The translations under genes were made by a program, and so were the position numbers. From positions 1 through 64,000 of the forward strand of contig CAITIQ010000523.1 in assembly GCA_903892415.1 (NCBI GenBank): 64,000 nt of DNA. The letters are read 5' to 3'. Below are positions 34,251 to 46,440 of this stretch, piece by piece. A model generated the notes under the pieces. That model made no database searches, was not told where the DNA came from, and saw only the letters and a list, made by a program, of their open reading frames with translations. Each line of letters starts with the position of its first letter. Position 1 is the first letter of the stretch. Origin of the DNA: an uncultured delta proteobacterium. Its GTDB lineage: Bacteria; Myxococcota_A; Polyangia; Polyangiales; Polyangiaceae.

Positions 34251-35236
34251 GTGCTTTCGTTGCTTCGGCGTCTATTGCTTCAAGCGGTCGTCATCGCTGG
34301 CTGTGCAGTTCAACTGACCCCAGTTCACGCCGCGGGCGTCCCCGTGTCGAAGGCGTCAGCGGAACAGAGGAGGCTTCCCAACAGCTCTTCACCGACGGCC
34401 TTGTGAAAGTGCAGCGCGGGGAACGCTCGGATGCACTAGCGGCTTTTCAAGCGTCATTCGAGATTGTTGCCAGTCCAAACACGAAGCTGTTGATCGCGCA
34501 CCAGTTTGCTGGCCTCGAGCGTTGGGCGGATGCGTATAACGCTTACAGTGAGGCGGCAGAGCTAGCTTCGCAAGCCGAGGACCAGGCAAAGTACTCGACC
34601 ACCCGGGCCGATGCACTGGCCGCTCGGAACGAGATTACCGGACGCATTGCGCGGCTGCGAATCGACGTAGGCTCTCGTACGGGACCTGTCGTCATCGGAG
34701 GGCAAGAGGTGTCTGCGCTCCTCGATGTTGCTGTCAATCCAGGCCCCGTCGTGGTGGTCTTCGGCCCGGAATCTGGCCGGGAAACGCGTTCTTTCGACGT
34801 CAGCGCAGGCGACGAACGGGTCGTCGATTTCGCGACCGCCCCAAACACCGAACCGGTGAACGTTCCAACCAAACCTGAGGTCCTTCCTGCTGAAGTTGAT
34901 GAAAGCTCGGCGGCGGTGCCGCTGATGGTTGCAGGTGGAGTCTTCCTAGCCCTCGGCGCGGGTGGAATTGCGACGTTCGCAGCGTTTGGCGTGATGACGG
35001 TCGATCATGAGGACCAATTCGCACTCGAGTGTCCCAACAAGGTCTGTCCTGCGTCGCTCAGGGATGAGGTGCAGGCTGCTGAGACCGACAAGCTCGTTGC
35101 CAATATCGCGGCCGCTGCTGGCTTTGGCTCGGCTGCGCTTGGCTTGGCGTTGCTGATTCCCGGTGCGGTGCTGAACAGTCAAGCTGTCGTTGTCCAAGCC
35201 GGTCCCACGAGCGCTTCGCTTGCGCTACGTTTCTGA
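34251..35236 (+). pseudogene. Exported TPR-like protein with a single-base frameshift after the signal peptide
   Basis: A signal peptide is encoded from GTG 34251 (LSLLRRLLLQAVVIAGC, cleavage after VHA) in one frame. The mature part (SGTEEASQQLFTDGLVKVQRG) runs in the next frame from about 34366 to the stop at 35236. Mature features are a TPR-like helical start, a beta domain and two TM segments near the end. Joining them needs one missing base near the CCCC run at about 34349. Either a genuine slip or a sequence error fits. The open frame alone back to 34163 has no signal peptide. A related layout is common in myxobacterial secreted proteins. Confidence 0.7.
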
Positions 35237-35255
35237 GCCTACCCCAAGGAACTCT

Positions 35256-35861
35256 ATGCGATTCACCCTGTTCATAAGTGTCTTCGCTCTCGCCAGCGCT
35301 TGTACACAGGACTTTGAGCAATATGGGTTTGGCGGTGGTAGCGCGGGCAGCGGAGCTTCGGCGGAGCTTGGTGGTGCCACGGTTGAGGGAGGTTCCTCGG
35401 CGGGTGGCAACGCGAACGGCGGAGCCTCAACGAACGGTGGAGCCTCAGCGAGCGGTGGAGCCTCAGCGAGCGGTGGTGCCTCAGCGAGCGGTGGAGCCGC
35501 AAGTGGTGGCTCCAGCGCCGAAGGAGGATCGAGCCAGAACGGCGGTGGTGGCGCGGGCGGGGCAAACGGGGTCCAGTGCAACGGTGACGTCTGCGTCAAC
35601 CAGGTCTGCTGCTTCAACAATGGCCAAGGGTCGGCAGAGTGCGCTGATTCGTGTTCGCGACCGTTCGTTGCGGCTCAGTGTGATGGCCCGGAAGACTGCG
35701 CCGGCCAAATGTGTTGTGGCGACGGTAACGGAACCAAGTGCGCCCCTACTTGCGACGCCTGGGAGCTTTGCACCCGGGCACCAGACTCCTGCTCCGACGG
35801 CACCTGCACAGACAGTCTGAGCGGTTTGCCCAACGGCTACATGGTCTGTGACAAGGGCTAG
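35256..35861 (+). CDS. Gly/Ala/Ser-repeat lipoprotein with Cys-rich C-terminus
   Basis: 201 residues from ATG 35256, with AAGGAA upstream. The signal ends ALASAC (lipobox). A linker of GGASAS-type repeats, about 75 residues long, leads to a Cys-rich module of 12 or more Cys. Its repeating pattern (CNGDVCVNQVCCFNNG, CAGQMCCGDGNG, CAPTCDAWELC) resembles WAP- or EGF-like disulfide folds. It lies 20 bp after the upstream gene and its stop overlaps the convergent kinase gene's stop. Probably a surface lipoprotein; function unknown. Confidence 0.85.
   Translation: MRFTLFISVFALASACTQDFEQYGFGGGSAGSGASAELGGATVEGGSSAGGNANGGASTNGGASASGGASASGGASASGGAASGGSSAEGGSSQNGGGGAGGANGVQCNGDVCVNQVCCFNNGQGSAECADSCSRPFVAAQCDGPEDCAGQMCCGDGNGTKCAPTCDAWELCTRAPDSCSDGTCTDSLSGLPNGYMVCDKG
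35418..35489 (+). repeat. 18-bp tandem repeat (GGASAS) in lipoprotein
   Basis: Four in-frame 18-bp units (GGTGGAGCCTCAGCGAGC and close variants) code for GGASAS. Unit length keeps the frame. It is the linker between the lipid anchor and the Cys-rich domain. Confidence 0.85.
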
Positions 35862-37000
35862 CGTAAGAGCAAGAACAGAATCGCTACCAGGCAGCCACCC
35901 AGCACCGCTCCCAGTCCCGCGGCGATCAGAAGCTTCTGCGGGGCAGGCGCGTTGGCAATGCTTGCAGGGATACGGGGCTTTCCAGGTTGTTCCGGAGCGA
36001 AGTCGGAGGCGCGACGCTTGAAGTTGCCTTGCGCACGGTCCGAAGCCCGGCGACCGGCGGACCGAAAACGAAGTGCTCGCATTTCATTGAGCGCCCGTTC
36101 GAGCTGTTGCGCCACCACGCCTGCAGAGGAGGTGCGCTGATCACGGTCTCTTCGCAAACACGCATCCACCACCGTCGCGAGGGCTAGCGGGAGATCCGCC
36201 TTGCGGGTAACGAGCGGATCAACGTCTTGCGTAAGAATCCGCACCATCAAGGCGTTGTAGTTCGGAGCTTCGTGAGGAAGCGTGCCTGAGAACGCCTCGT
36301 ACATCACGACGCCGAGCGACCAAACGTCAGCACGACCGTCGAGGTCCTCACGCCCTGATGCCTGCTCGGGTGACATGTACGCGGGTGAGCCAACGACAGT
36401 CCCAGCGTGAGTGAGCGTGAAGTTGTTGTTGGTCTCGAACACCTTGCTGATCCCGAAGTCCAGGATCTTCGCGACGAAATTCCCCTCAGGATCGCGATGC
36501 AGGTAGATGTTGGCCGGCTTCAGATCCCGATGGATGATGCCTTGACTGTGCGCCAGATCCAGAGCCTTTGCGACGGCGACGAACATCTCGCAGCCGAACT
36601 CCGGGTCCAAGGTTGACTCGCGTCCAAGTCGTTGGTCGAGCCCCTCCCCATCGAGAAGCTCGAACACAAGGAAGGGCGACCCATTCTCGGCTTGGCCGAG
36701 GTCAAGAATCTCAACGATGCTCGAGCTACGAACGCGACCGCTGGCCTTTGCCTCGTTGAAGAAGCGTTGGAGCGCGACGGGCTCTTCGGCAACGTCTGGG
36801 CGCATGATCTTGAGCGCGACATCGCGATCGATGAGCTCGTTTTTTGCGGCCCACACCGATCCACTAGCGCCCGAACCGAGCAAACGGTTGAGGCGATAGC
36901 GCGACTGAATAAGTTCGCCGGATTGCACGCTCCGGGCCGAACGTAAACCAAGCGCGGCAGTTTTGTTCCGGAAACTTCGATGTCGGAGTTGAAAATCCAC
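35858..37000 (-). CDS. Ser/Thr protein kinase with C-terminal TM anchor
   Basis: 380 residues, GTG start. The kinase domain spans about 34-300: LGSGASGSVW, VALKIM, HRDLKPANI, DFGIS, and SPAYMSPEQ. The C-terminal tail is basic and carries a single TM helix near 358-378 with no periplasmic domain, so the kinase is likely held at the inner face of the membrane. All catalytic motifs are present. Its stop overlaps the convergent lipoprotein stop. It diverges from the hydroxylase gene across about 155 bp. Confidence 0.92.
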   Translation of the reverse strand: MDFQLRHRSFRNKTAALGLRSARSVQSGELIQSRYRLNRLLGSGASGSVWAAKNELIDRDVALKIMRPDVAEEPVALQRFFNEAKASGRVRSSSIVEILDLGQAENGSPFLVFELLDGEGLDQRLGRESTLDPEFGCEMFVAVAKALDLAHSQGIIHRDLKPANIYLHRDPEGNFVAKILDFGISKVFETNNNFTLTHAGTVVGSPAYMSPEQASGREDLDGRADVWSLGVVMYEAFSGTLPHEAPNYNALMVRILTQDVDPLVTRKADLPLALATVVDACLRRDRDQRTSSAGVVAQQLERALNEMRALRFRSAGRRASDRAQGNFKRRASDFAPEQPGKPRIPASIANAPAPQKLLIAAGLGAVLGGCLVAILFLLLR

Positions 37001-37155
37001 CGGCGTCGGTTCGCCCCCACGTGCTGCTCCTGGGCAAGACTCGCCCCATACCTGTTCACCGATGCCGCAAGCGAGAGAGACGCTGCTTTGCGATTCTGCT
37101 AACAGGCAAATTCTCGCCCACTGCCTTGGTGGGCCTTTGTGCCGGAGATTTGGGT

Positions 37156-37950
37156 GTGCATCCCGTCCTTGAAGCCATCATTGCCCCCAAGACCCTGCTG
37201 GGCTCCTTCCTCGCGCTAACGATCGGGGGGTTGCTCTTCTTTCCGATAACTTCGGGGACGAGCTGGCTCTACTACTGCGTGCTGCGACGCAACCGGTTCT
37301 TTCCGAACGACGACGTTCAGAAGGAGCGCGAGCAGCGAAAAAAAGAGTGGAAATGGGCGTTCTACAACGTCGTTGGCAACGGGATCCTAACTGCGCCTGT
37401 TCACCATTGGATCGTTCAGGGGCAGTCGAAGGTCTACTTTGACGTCAGCGAACGCGGATGGCCGTACTTGATTGGGAGCGTGGTCGCGATCCTCGTCATC
37501 ACCGAGCCGCTGGTCTACTGGGCTCACCGCATTCTGCACGTGCCCTTTCTCTACAAGCACCTCCACCTTCACCATCATCAGTTTCGGCAGCCGTCTCCTT
37601 GGACGAGCATGGCGTTCCATCCGGTGGATAGCTTCATGCAGGCGGTGCCCCACCATCTGTGTGCGTTCTTGTTCCCCGTTCACGTGGGGGTCTACGCCGG
37701 CTTCATCATCTTCTTGCAGATCTGGTCCACCTTCATTCACGAGCGTGTGACCTGGGTTCGAAACCCGTTTGTAAACTTCACCGCGTGCCACACCCTCCAT
37801 CACAAGGCGAACAAGCACAACTACGGTCAGTTCTTCACTGTCTGCGATCGTCTGTGGGGCACGTTCCGCAACCCGGTTGGAGCGGTCTACGACGGAGTGG
37901 AGCAAGCGACCATGCGTGGTCCGAGCGAGCGCGTAACGCAAGCTAGCTGA
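37156..37950 (+). CDS. Sterol desaturase/fatty-acid-hydroxylase superfamily membrane enzyme
   Basis: 264 residues from GTG 37156, chosen for a GGAG site 8 bp before it; the open frame extends to 37021 but has a basic, non-hydrophobic start. The di-iron histidine clusters are HRILH, HLHHH and HTLHH, set among about four TM helices. The family uses O2 to hydroxylate or desaturate lipids in membranes. The substrate is unknown. Its 3' end is followed by a strong terminator. Confidence 0.88.
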   Translation: MHPVLEAIIAPKTLLGSFLALTIGGLLFFPITSGTSWLYYCVLRRNRFFPNDDVQKEREQRKKEWKWAFYNVVGNGILTAPVHHWIVQGQSKVYFDVSERGWPYLIGSVVAILVITEPLVYWAHRILHVPFLYKHLHLHHHQFRQPSPWTSMAFHPVDSFMQAVPHHLCAFLFPVHVGVYAGFIIFLQIWSTFIHERVTWVRNPFVNFTACHTLHHKANKHNYGQFFTVCDRLWGTFRNPVGAVYDGVEQATMRGPSERVTQAS

Positions 37951-37974
37951 CCCGCGCCTTCAACCATCAAGGCA

Positions 37975-38007
37975 AAAGGCCTCGTCGGTTTCACCGACGA
38001 GGCCTTT
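37975..38007. terminator. Bidirectional terminator between hydroxylase and glnA
   Basis: A perfect 15-bp stem (AAAGGCCTCGTCGGT paired with its complement) has a TTC loop. The minus side is followed by TTTTGCC; the plus side ends in CCTTTG. It sits 25 bp past the hydroxylase stop and 27 bp past the glnA stop. Confidence 0.85.
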
Positions 38008-38033
38008 GTGCTGATGACTAGATCGCGACCGAG

Positions 38034-39440
38034 TCAGACATCGAAGTAGAGGTAGAACTCGTAGGGCACCGGCCGTAGCCGAACCGGATCCACTTCGCGC
38101 TCAATCTTGTAGTCAATCCATGTCTCAAGCAGGTCCTGCGTGAAGACATCGCCGCGCAGCAAGAACTCGTGATCCTTGCGGAGTGCATCGATTCCCTCGG
38201 TTAGCGAGCCAGGCATCGTGGGGACGTTCTTGAGCTCCTCGGGCGAGAGCGCGTAGATGTCCTTGTCGAGCGGATCCCCCGGGTCGATCTTGTTGATGAC
38301 GCCATCGAGGCCGGCCATCATCATCGCCGCGAACGCCAGGTACGGGTTGCAGGTGGCGTCGGGAAAGCGCACCTCAATGCGTCGGGCCTTGGCCGAGTTC
38401 CCCGCGACAACGGGGATACGGATGGAAGCCGAGCGGTTGCGGCTCGAGTATGCAAGGTTAACAGGCGCTTCGTAGCCGGGGACCAACCGCCGATAGCTGT
38501 TGGTCGTTGGGTTCGTGAGCGCAGCGAGGGCCTTGGCGTGTTTGAGAATGCCACCGATGTAGTGAAGCCCGAGCTCGCTCATTCCTGCATATCCGTCGCC
38601 TGCGAACAAGGGTTTGCCAGCCTTCCAGAGTGACTGGTGGCAGTGCATCCCGCTGCCGTTGTCGCCGAAGACCGGCTTGGGCATGAAGGTCGCGGTCTTG
38701 CCGTGGCGACGCGCCACATTTTTCACCACGTACTTAAACCAGAGCAGGTCGTCGGCCATCTTGGTCAGGGTGTTGAACTTGATGCCAACTTCGCACTGAC
38801 CTGCTGCCGCCACTTCATGGTGACCCACTTCGACCGTGATTCCGGTCTCAGTCAAGGTGCTCATGATGTCGTTGCGGATGTCCCCCAACGTGTCGTTCGG
38901 CGGGACGGGGAAGTAGCCCTCTTTCGGGCGAACCTTGTGGCCGAGCGATGAGGTGCCGCTATTCCAGTGAGCCTCGGCGCTGTCGATTTCGTAGAAAGCA
39001 CCCTTCTGAGCGTTCTCGTAGCGGACCGAGTCGAAAAGAAAGAACTCGGCTTCCGGACCGAAGTACGAGGTGTCAGCAATGCCGCTGGCACGGAGATGAG
39101 CTTCCGCCTTTTGCGCGATGTAGCGGGGATCACGGCCATACGGTTGGCCCGTGATGGGGTCGACGATCTTGCACAACAGGCTGAGCGTCGGCCGCTTGTA
39201 GAAAGGGTCGAGCTTGGCCGTCTCGGCCATCGGGATCATCGACATGTCCGAGGCGTTGATCGGTTGCCATCCCCGAATCGATGAACCGTCGAAACCGATG
39301 CCGTCCTCAAACAGCGCTTCATCCAGCCGGTTCACCGGCAGCGTCGTGTGCTGGAGCATGCCGGGCAGATCGACAAACTTCAGGTCCAGGTATTCGACGT
39401 TGTTCTTCGTTGCGTACTCGATGACCTCTTTCGGTGTCAT
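38034..39440 (-). CDS. glnA: Glutamine synthetase, type I
   Basis: 468 residues, normal for GSI. Start ATG 39440 has AAGGAA before it. Signatures include FDGSSIRGW, the glycine-rich [14 protein letters not shown] and the ATP site [16 protein letters not shown]. The adenylylation loop reads [11 protein letters not shown], with the target Tyr present, so regulation by GlnE-type adenylylation is plausible. The enzyme makes glutamine from glutamate, ammonia and ATP. It lies downstream of glnB on the same strand. Confidence 0.97.
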   Translation of the reverse strand: MTPKEVIEYATKNNVEYLDLKFVDLPGMLQHTTLPVNRLDEALFEDGIGFDGSSIRGWQPINASDMSMIPMAETAKLDPFYKRPTLSLLCKIVDPITGQPYGRDPRYIAQKAEAHLRASGIADTSYFGPEAEFFLFDSVRYENAQKGAFYEIDSAEAHWNSGTSSLGHKVRPKEGYFPVPPNDTLGDIRNDIMSTLTETGITVEVGHHEVAAAGQCEVGIKFNTLTKMADDLLWFKYVVKNVARRHGKTATFMPKPVFGDNGSGMHCHQSLWKAGKPLFAGDGYAGMSELGLHYIGGILKHAKALAALTNPTTNSYRRLVPGYEAPVNLAYSSRNRSASIRIPVVAGNSAKARRIEVRFPDATCNPYLAFAAMMMAGLDGVINKIDPGDPLDKDIYALSPEELKNVPTMPGSLTEGIDALRKDHEFLLRGDVFTQDLLETWIDYKIEREVDPVRLRPVPYEFYLYFDV

Positions 39441-39476
39441 GGCGTTCCTTCGTTCCTCATGGTTTGTGAATGACAC

Positions 39477-39526
39477 TGCATCCACCTTCGGTGGAATGCA
39501 CTCGGCGGTGGGCGCCAGTGGGCGCC
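39477..39526 (-). promoter_or_regulatory. Hairpin and direct repeats in the glnB-glnA gap
   Basis: Within the 116-bp gap lies an imperfect stem-loop at 39477-39500 (TGCATTCCACC GAA GGTGGATGCA on the minus strand). Next to it is a direct repeat of GTGGGCGCC ending near 39526, each copy with a GGCGCC palindrome. No T run follows, so it is not a standard terminator. It may be a regulator site or RNA structure affecting glnA. I saw no clear sigma-54 -24/-12 pair. Confidence 0.4.
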
Positions 39527-39556
39527 GTTGACCGCTCGCAAAATTGGGCGAACTGC

Positions 39557-42642
<3,086 letters not shown>

Positions 42643-42643
<1 letters not shown>

Positions 42644-43218
42644 TGTTGTCGATTCCCTCGCGCTCGGACCTTCACAAGCGTCCCGTTGAGACAGAGCGTT
42701 TGCTGCTGCTCCCGGTCGATCCAGCCGACGGTCATGACCTTTGGTTCGCAGTAAATGGCTCCCGCGCGACGCTTCAGCGATGGCTCCCTTGGGTCCAGTA
42801 CCACGTTGACCCGGTTTCCAGCGGACGGTTTGCAGAGGCCTGTGCGGCTGACTGGGACCAGGGCCGCGCCATTCGCTTCACCATCCGTGAGAAGGGCACA
42901 GGCTCGTTACTCGGCATCGTTGGGTTGGAGCAATGCGTCCACATGCACCGCTCTGTGGAGCTTGGTTATTGGCTGCGGAATGAGGCTCATAGCCGAGGTT
43001 TCATGACCGAGGCCGCCCGCGGATGTGTGGAGTTCGCCTTCCGTCGCATGGCCGTGCACCGCACAAAGGTCGCCGCCGCGACGGACAATCATCGCTCGCT
43101 CAAAGTGATCGGAAGACTCGGCTTTCGCTTTGAGGGTATCGCCCGGCAGGCAGAGTGGTGTGACGGCCGTTGGCTGGACCACGCCACCTTCGCCTTGCTC
43201 GCTACCGACGGCTTCTAA
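42643..43218 (+). CDS. GNAT acetyltransferase, RimJ/RimL-like
   Basis: 191 residues from ATG 42643. It has ETERLLLLPV at the start, LGIVGLEQCV, ELGYWLRNEAHSRGFMTEAA (the acetyl-CoA Q/RxxGxG/A-type loop) and NHRSLKVIGRLGFRFEGIAR. This is the RimJ/RimL or ribosomal-protein-Ser N-acetyltransferase subgroup, which acetylates protein N-termini or small amines. The substrate is unknown. It overlaps the kinase stop by one base (TAATG), so it may be a partner or target of that kinase. Confidence 0.85.
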
Positions 43219-43223
43219 CGAGG

Positions 43224-43595
43224 TCAGGGCTGCGCGAGAGCGAGAAAGCCGAACCCCACGACCGCTGCCGACCCAAGCGACAGCAGTTGGATGTTGCGCG
43301 CACGCCGCTGGTGCATCGCCAACTCCAGCGGACTCGTCACTCTCTCATCCCCGAAGCCAAGGTCGCGCACACAATGCTTCGCTTTGTTGGGACATACCCG
43401 AAACGCGGCCTGGTACGTCAGCAAGAAAGCCACATACAGCGGAGGCAACGAGAGCGCCCCGAGCAACCAATGACCGTCAACTTTGGCCAAACCGAGCAAA
43501 ACTAAGAGCGACGCCCCCAAGGAGACAACTCCAACCCGCAAGCGGGTATCGGCTCCGGCAGCGTCGATGTTGTTCGGACGCAAGACCGCACTCAT
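43224..43595 (-). CDS. Small integral membrane protein
   Basis: 123 residues with about three TM helices (near 20-38, 43-63 and 100-120). A polar loop holding two Cys (VCPNKAKHC) and charged residues lies between the second and third. No family is recognised. It stands alone, convergent with the GNAT gene (5 bp gap) and divergent from the nucleotide-transporter-like gene by 118 bp. Confidence 0.7.
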   Translation of the reverse strand: MSAVLRPNNIDAAGADTRLRVGVVSLGASLLVLLGLAKVDGHWLLGALSLPPLYVAFLLTYQAAFRVCPNKAKHCVRDLGFGDERVTSPLELAMHQRRARNIQLLSLGSAAVVGFGFLALAQP

Positions 43596-43713
43596 AAGCC
43601 ATAGGCTACCAGGCGGCGGCGACCGAGGCCACCCCCGTGAGTAAAGCTTCTTAACAGTCTGATCCGCACCGGCAGGCGGCGAGCAACGGAAATCCGACTA
43701 CGCTCCACCCGGC

Positions 43714-46440
43714 ATGTCTCGGATAACAACCGACATCCGCCCAGAGGAGCGTCGTCTGCTCGTCGCGATGACGGCCACCTTGGCGGCGATCATCGCTGGT
43801 CACACGATGCTGGAGACAGCACGAGACACGCTCTTTTTGGTGAAGCTGCCAGCGGATCGACTCGTGGTCGTGTACCTGATCCTCGCTGGGCTATCCCTGG
43901 TCCTGAGTCGGGTTGGGACGTGGCTCTCACAAGTGATGGGTCGCCGGGCAGGATTGGCGCTCACCTTGGTAGCTAGCTCGTTTGTGGCCTCGGCGGTCGC
44001 CATTCGAAGCCCTACAACGAAGGTTGTCTACGGATTCTACGTTGCCACTGGTGTCATCGCCACATTGACGACACTCCAGTTCTGGCTGGTCGCTGGAGAG
44101 CAGTTTACGGTTGCGCAGGGTAAGCGCCTATTCGGCTATCTCGCCTCTGGGGGCGTGCTGGGAGCCGTCGCCGGCGCACTTTTGGCGGCGCTACTTCTGC
44201 GTCTTGGCCGGGTGACAACGGTAATTGGCGCTGGTGCTGGCTTGTTCTTTGCGGCAGCAATGCTGGTTGCCTTCGTTCTTCCGTTTGAGGAGTCGGTTGA
44301 GCCGACGAAGGGGAAAGCGCGCGCGGAGAGGGAACCCGGTTCCGATACCGTGAGCTTTCCTCGTCTGCTAATGGCGATGGTCGCGCTATCTACTGCCGCA
44401 TTGCTCGTTAGTGACTATCTATTTAAGTCTTCGAGTGCCGCGGCTCTCCCGGCTGGCGAGCTAGGTAAGTTTCTGGCGATGTTCTACGCCACGACCAATG
44501 TCGCCTCCTTACTTGTGCAGCTTGGCCTAACTGGTCCGCTAATCCGAAGGCTCGGAGTACCATCAGCTATCTTGTTGGTCCCACTGTTGATTGCTGGCGC
44601 CTCAGGAATGGTGCTCCTGACAGGATCGTTCGTAGCCGTATTGCTTCTGAAAGCGATCGACGGTGCGCTGCGGCATTCGCTCCATCGGGTAACCTCTGAA
44701 TTGCTTCTACTGCCATTGTCGCGGGCTACCCGAGACCGGGTAAAGACCCTCAATGACACCGTCTTCTCTAGGGGCGTTCAGGCATTTGTGGCTATCGGAC
44801 TATTTGGCCTAGGGATGACTGGGATGAGCAGCTCGAGGCTACTGGCTTCCCTAGTCTGCGGAATCTCGGTTGTGTGGTTTACGGCCGCCTTTATGGCGCG
44901 TAAGCCATACGTCGAGATCTTTCGAAGTGCATTGTCCCTGGGGCGTCTCTCAAAGGATGACAGTCCGAGTGCGATCAACCTAGCGTCACTGGAGAGTTTG
45001 ATGGAAGCGCTGTCGAGTCGGGATGAGGGAACGGCGTTAGCCGCCATAGACATCCTCTCCGACCGTCCACGGCTCATGCCCGCACTCGTTCTTCGCCATC
45101 CGTCAGATCTCGTCTTGCTGCGTGCGCTGCCGATTGTTGCAACTGCGGACCGAACTGATTGGCTAGGCCACATCGAAGACCTGCTTAATCACCCCTCCGC
45201 TGCAATCCGCTCCGAGGCTTTGCGCGCCACTGCAGCAGCTGGTCGACTCGACGTAGTGGCAAGAGGCTTGAAAGATCCCAATCTTGAGATCCGCACTATC
45301 GCGGCATTCTTTTCTGCCTGGACAATGACGGAAGATCCAGTAGGCCACCCGGCTATCCAGGCCATTCTTGAGAGCAATGCTGCAGATGGGCCGCTAGCAA
45401 GGCGTCAGCTTCTGGAGGTTGTCGCGGCTCATGGCAACAGCCGTCATCGAACCATTGTCCTCGTTTGTGCGCAAAAGAGCATCTCTGATAAGCAATCTGA
45501 AGTGCCGCTTGCCAAAGCGGTTCAGGCTACAGGTGAATCTCGCTTAATCCACCGATTGATCGATTCGCTTGACAGCCGTCTCGCACGTCCAAGCATCCGT
45601 CTAGCACTCGGGTCGCTCGGCAATGCCTCCTTCGATGCCCTTTGTTCCACCTTTACGGATAGCTCCATTCGAGAGGGACTGCGCACGCATATTCCGCGAT
45701 CGTTGATGCACTTCCACAGCCAAAGGTCGGTGGACTTCCTCACGCAGGTCCTCACAACGGAGAAGCGTGGTCGAACTCGCTTCAAGACCCTGCGTGCTCT
45801 TAACCACCTTTCAGCGGTCGGGCTTGTAAGCCCCAAGCTAAAGCTCTCCTTTGACAAGAAGCTCTTTGAGCGGGAAGCGCTAAAGAACCTCTCCGAGTAT
45901 TGTCGTATGCGCAACGTCTATCTCGCACTTGGAAGGAACAGCGACGCCGGACCTACTGAGACGCCCGTTCGCGCTGCACTCTTGGCACTTCTCAATGATA
46001 AGATGGATCAAGCCCTCGAGAGAACGTTTCGCTGTCTGGGCCTGGCACACCGAGGGGAAGACTTGCACGGCGTTCACCTCGCGATCGTGCGAGGCGATAG
46101 ACGCGTCAAGGCGAACGCGGCCGAGTTCTTGGACGCGCTGCCGTATCTTGTTGTCGAGCTTCGAGAAGCTCTAAGGATCATTGTTGATGAGCAGCTCGAT
46201 GACGAACGGGAGCGCCAAGCTCTCCTCAGTCTCGGAATAACTCCTATTGCTGGTCACGACGAAGCGTGCCGGCTTCTACTTGAGGACCCCGACGAGCTGC
46301 TAGCGGCTTTGGCGGCTCACCATGTGCTTGAGACAGGCCTTGTCCAGCTCGCCGTTGAGGCGCGCTCAGCGATTCTAGCTCGTCCCCAGCTCGGACGCCT
46401 TGGAGCAGATCGTGAAAGCACCTATCCGGAGCCGCTATGA
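43714..46440 (+). CDS. Npt1/Npt2-type nucleotide-transporter-like membrane domain fused to HEAT repeats
   Basis: 908 residues. About the first 400 hold roughly 11-12 membrane helices with the ATP/ADP-translocase-like layout (FLVKLPADRLVVVYLILAG, ASGGVLGAVAGALLAALLLR, LLKAIDGALRHSLHRVTSELL). The remaining 500 are soluble, with HEAT-like helical repeats (HPSAAIRSEALRATAAAGR, DPNLEIRTIAAFFSAW). The family mixes nucleotide exchange carriers in intracellular bacteria with unknown roles in free-living ones. Nothing here proves transport. It overlaps the next gene by 4 bp (ATGA), which supplies cNMP-binding-like domains. Confidence 0.82.
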   Translation: MSRITTDIRPEERRLLVAMTATLAAIIAGHTMLETARDTLFLVKLPADRLVVVYLILAGLSLVLSRVGTWLSQVMGRRAGLALTLVASSFVASAVAIRSPTTKVVYGFYVATGVIATLTTLQFWLVAGEQFTVAQGKRLFGYLASGGVLGAVAGALLAALLLRLGRVTTVIGAGAGLFFAAAMLVAFVLPFEESVEPTKGKARAEREPGSDTVSFPRLLMAMVALSTAALLVSDYLFKSSSAAALPAGELGKFLAMFYATTNVASLLVQLGLTGPLIRRLGVPSAILLVPLLIAGASGMVLLTGSFVAVLLLKAIDGALRHSLHRVTSELLLLPLSRATRDRVKTLNDTVFSRGVQAFVAIGLFGLGMTGMSSSRLLASLVCGISVVWFTAAFMARKPYVEIFRSALSLGRLSKDDSPSAINLASLESLMEALSSRDEGTALAAIDILSDRPRLMPALVLRHPSDLVLLRALPIVATADRTDWLGHIEDLLNHPSAAIRSEALRATAAAGRLDVVARGLKDPNLEIRTIAAFFSAWTMTEDPVGHPAIQAILESNAADGPLARRQLLEVVAAHGNSRHRTIVLVCAQKSISDKQSEVPLAKAVQATGESRLIHRLIDSLDSRLARPSIRLALGSLGNASFDALCSTFTDSSIREGLRTHIPRSLMHFHSQRSVDFLTQVLTTEKRGRTRFKTLRALNHLSAVGLVSPKLKLSFDKKLFEREALKNLSEYCRMRNVYLALGRNSDAGPTETPVRAALLALLNDKMDQALERTFRCLGLAHRGEDLHGVHLAIVRGDRRVKANAAEFLDALPYLVVELREALRIIVDEQLDDERERQALLSLGITPIAGHDEACRLLLEDPDELLAALAAHHVLETGLVQLAVEARSAILARPQLGRLGADRESTYPEPL

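Noticed and set aside
35418-35489. GGASAS repeat as a mobile or phase-variation element
   Set aside because: Unit length is a multiple of three and the repeat sits in a typical linker, so there is no direct sign of switching.
39441-39556. Sigma-54 promoter for glnA
   Set aside because: No acceptable TGGC-N8-TTGC pair was found in the gap by eye.
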